Part shown: piece by piece, positions 13,195 through 14,246 of the stretch
Position numbering within the stretch: position 1 is the stretch's first letter
Layout: every line of letters begins with the position of its first letter
DNA from: a bacterium
GTDB lineage: Bacteria; 4484-113; JALSIF01
Length of the DNA stretch: 14,246 bases
Direction of reading: 5' to 3'
Assembly: GCA_026981635.1 (NCBI GenBank)
Contig: JALSIF010000211.1
Span: 1 to 14,246 of the forward strand
Notes under the pieces: model-generated
Database searches by the model: none
What the model was told of the DNA's origin: nothing
What the model saw: the letters and a program-made list of their open reading frames with translations, nothing else
Translations under genes and position numbers: made by a program

Positions 13195-13214
13195 TCCCTC
13201 CTCACTCCGGCCCA

Positions 13215-13235
13215 TATAATGGGGCCGGGAGGGAG
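13215..13235 (+). promoter_or_regulatory. prs -10 box and ribosome binding site
   Basis: TATAAT, a perfect -10, is at 13215-13220 in the gap after rex. GGGAGGGAG (13227-13235) provides ribosome binding; its last GGGAG (13231-13235) is eight bases before the ATG at 13244. The -35 region (about 13192-13197) is poor. This gene appears conventionally leadered, in contrast to others in the window. Confidence 0.55.
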
Positions 13236-13243
13236 AGCAGGTG

Positions 13244-14218
13244 ATGCCGATTCCCAGCATGCGCGAGCTTAGGATCGTCGCTGGCAACGCCAACCCCGAT
13301 CTCGCCCGCTCCATCTGCCGTGAGCTGGATACTGAGCTGGGTGCCCTGGAGGTGGGCAGGTTTTCCGACGGGGAGATCCAGGTGACCATAAACGAGAGCA
13401 TCCGTGGGCTGGACGTCTTCGTGGTCCAGTCCACCTGCCCGCCGGTAAACGAAAACCTGATGGAGCTGCTCATCATGGTGGACGCCCTGCGCCGGGCCTC
13501 TGCCCGCCAGATCAACCTGGTCATCCCCTACTACGGCTACGCCCGCCAGGACAAGAAGGTTGCCCCCCGCGAGCCCATCAGCGCCCGGCTGGTGGCCAAT
13601 TTGATTGAGGCGGCAGGGGCCGACCGGGTCCTCTCCATGGACCTCCACTCCCCCGCCATCCAGGGCTTCTTCAACTTCCCGGTTGACCACCTTACCGCCC
13701 AGAACCTGTTTATTGAGGTAATTGAGAAGGAAATCCTCGCCCAGAAGGGGCTCAGCCACGACGAGATCGTCATCGTGAGCCCCGATGTGAACGGGGTGGC
13801 ACGGGCCAGCCGGGTCTCCTCCAAGCTCAACTGCGACCTGGCCATCGTGGCCAAGCAGCGTCCCAAGCCCAATGTGAGCGAGGTGTTGGAGGTGATCGGC
13901 GAGGTCAAGGGCCGGGTGGCCATCCTGGTGGACGACATGATTGACACCGCCGGCTCGGTGGTGGGGGCAGCCGACGCCCTGGGCGAGCGGGGGGTAGAGG
14001 AGGTCTACGTCTTTGCCACCCACGGCCTCTTTAGCGGCCCGGCCATCACCCGCCTCTCCGACCACTCCCTGATCACCGAGGTCCACGTCACCGACACCAT
14101 CCCCCTATCCGAGGAGAAGCAGATCCCCAAGATCATCCAACACTCCACCGCCTCCCTCTTTGCCGAGGCCATCCGCCGCTGCTTTGAGCATCAGTCCATC
14201 TCCAGCCTCTTCCGCTAG
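13244..14218 (+). CDS. prs: Ribose-phosphate pyrophosphokinase (PRPP synthetase)
   Basis: 324-residue class I PRPP synthetase making phosphoribosyl pyrophosphate from ribose-5-phosphate and ATP for nucleotide, histidine and tryptophan synthesis. Family blocks: GRFSDGEIQVTINESIRG, VQSTCPPVNENLMELLIMVDALRRA, VIPYYGYARQDKK (93-105), the metal/ATP site SMDLHSPAIQGFF (131-143), and the PRPP loop VDDMIDTAGS (229-238). THGLFSGPA and HQSISSLF close the protein. The flexible-site motif reads SPDVNGVARASR, where Asn replaces the first of the usual two glycines (SPDxGGVxRA). Three in-frame starts are close together: GTG 13241, ATG 13244 and ATG 13259. I chose 13244 for RBS spacing; 13259 gives 319 residues, nearest to the typical length. 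It has its own TATAAT box 49 bases downstream of rex. No terminator is visible in the 28 bases to the window end. Confidence 0.96.
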   Translation: MPIPSMRELRIVAGNANPDLARSICRELDTELGALEVGRFSDGEIQVTINESIRGLDVFVVQSTCPPVNENLMELLIMVDALRRASARQINLVIPYYGYARQDKKVAPREPISARLVANLIEAAGADRVLSMDLHSPAIQGFFNFPVDHLTAQNLFIEVIEKEILAQKGLSHDEIVIVSPDVNGVARASRVSSKLNCDLAIVAKQRPKPNVSEVLEVIGEVKGRVAILVDDMIDTAGSVVGAADALGERGVEEVYVFATHGLFSGPAITRLSDHSLITEVHVTDTIPLSEEKQIPKIIQHSTASLFAEAIRRCFEHQSISSLFR

Positions 14219-14246
14219 GAACGGGAAAGGGTTGCCCAAACCTCTG

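Noticed and set aside
13202-14086. 294-codon minus-strand open frame opposite prs
   Set aside because: His/Gly/Asp-rich shadow translation of the prs codons; the sense strand carries every PRPP synthetase motif.
1-14246. Mobile element, CRISPR, phage, toxin-antitoxin or defence system
   Set aside because: No repeats in array form, transposase, integrase or nuclease-toxin pairs were found; all sizeable coding regions are assigned to core families, and ComM and YraN are chromosomal housekeeping families rather than defence modules.

Overview
The window is a gene-dense, visibly GC-rich stretch of bacterial chromosome. It holds twelve protein genes that I can identify with reasonable confidence, the first cut by the window edge, plus several short promoter and operator-like sites. 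I found no tRNA, rRNA, CRISPR array, insertion sequence, phage or plasmid module, and no intergenic stretch over about 120 bases. The organism looks like a diderm (LPS-bearing) bacterium outside the Proteobacteria. WaaA (Kdo transferase) and an LptC/LptA-like protein imply a Kdo-containing outer membrane. Rex, a YpdA-type reductase, a DUF2993 lipid-binding protein and a MenG methyltransferase point instead to lineages such as diderm Bacillota, Armatimonadota or other deep-branching thermophile-like phyla. The phylum is inference and is not settled by the sequence.

Layout, left to right. (1) Positions 1-878: ypdA-like flavoprotein reductase (minus, running off the left edge), divergent from an aldehyde dehydrogenase (879-2348, plus). 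The 120-base gap holds an inverted repeat and a T7 run. (2) The aldehyde dehydrogenase meets comM/yifB tail to tail with one base between stop codons. comM (2350-3981) follows yraN (4009-4437) in a minus-strand pair driven by a strong promoter (TTGACA, 17-base spacer) whose -10 lies inside a perfect 20-base palindrome. (3) Positions 4552-7367 (plus) encode envelope functions: a secreted DUF2993 protein, an EamA transporter six bases behind it, and an LptC/LptA-like anchored protein. (4) Positions 7364-11647 (minus) carry tyrS, acyl-CoA dehydrogenase, acpS and waaA in transcription order, with short gaps. The waaA stop overlaps the lptC-like stop in one shared CTAG. (5) Positions 11729-14218 (plus) carry menG, rex and prs; menG and rex are eight bases apart.

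Functional themes are redox balance (YpdA, aldehyde dehydrogenase, acyl-CoA dehydrogenase, menaquinone methylation, the NADH-sensing repressor Rex), envelope building (WaaA, LptC-like, DUF2993, AcpS for acyl carrier protein) and core metabolism (TyrRS, PRPP synthetase). The content is mostly housekeeping, and I see no convincing novel multi-gene system. The most unusual signals are regulatory. Several genes have an AT-rich -10-like hexamer only 4-10 bases before the start codon, suggesting leaderless or near-leaderless transcripts, and the palindromic promoter ahead of yraN-comM looks like an operator.
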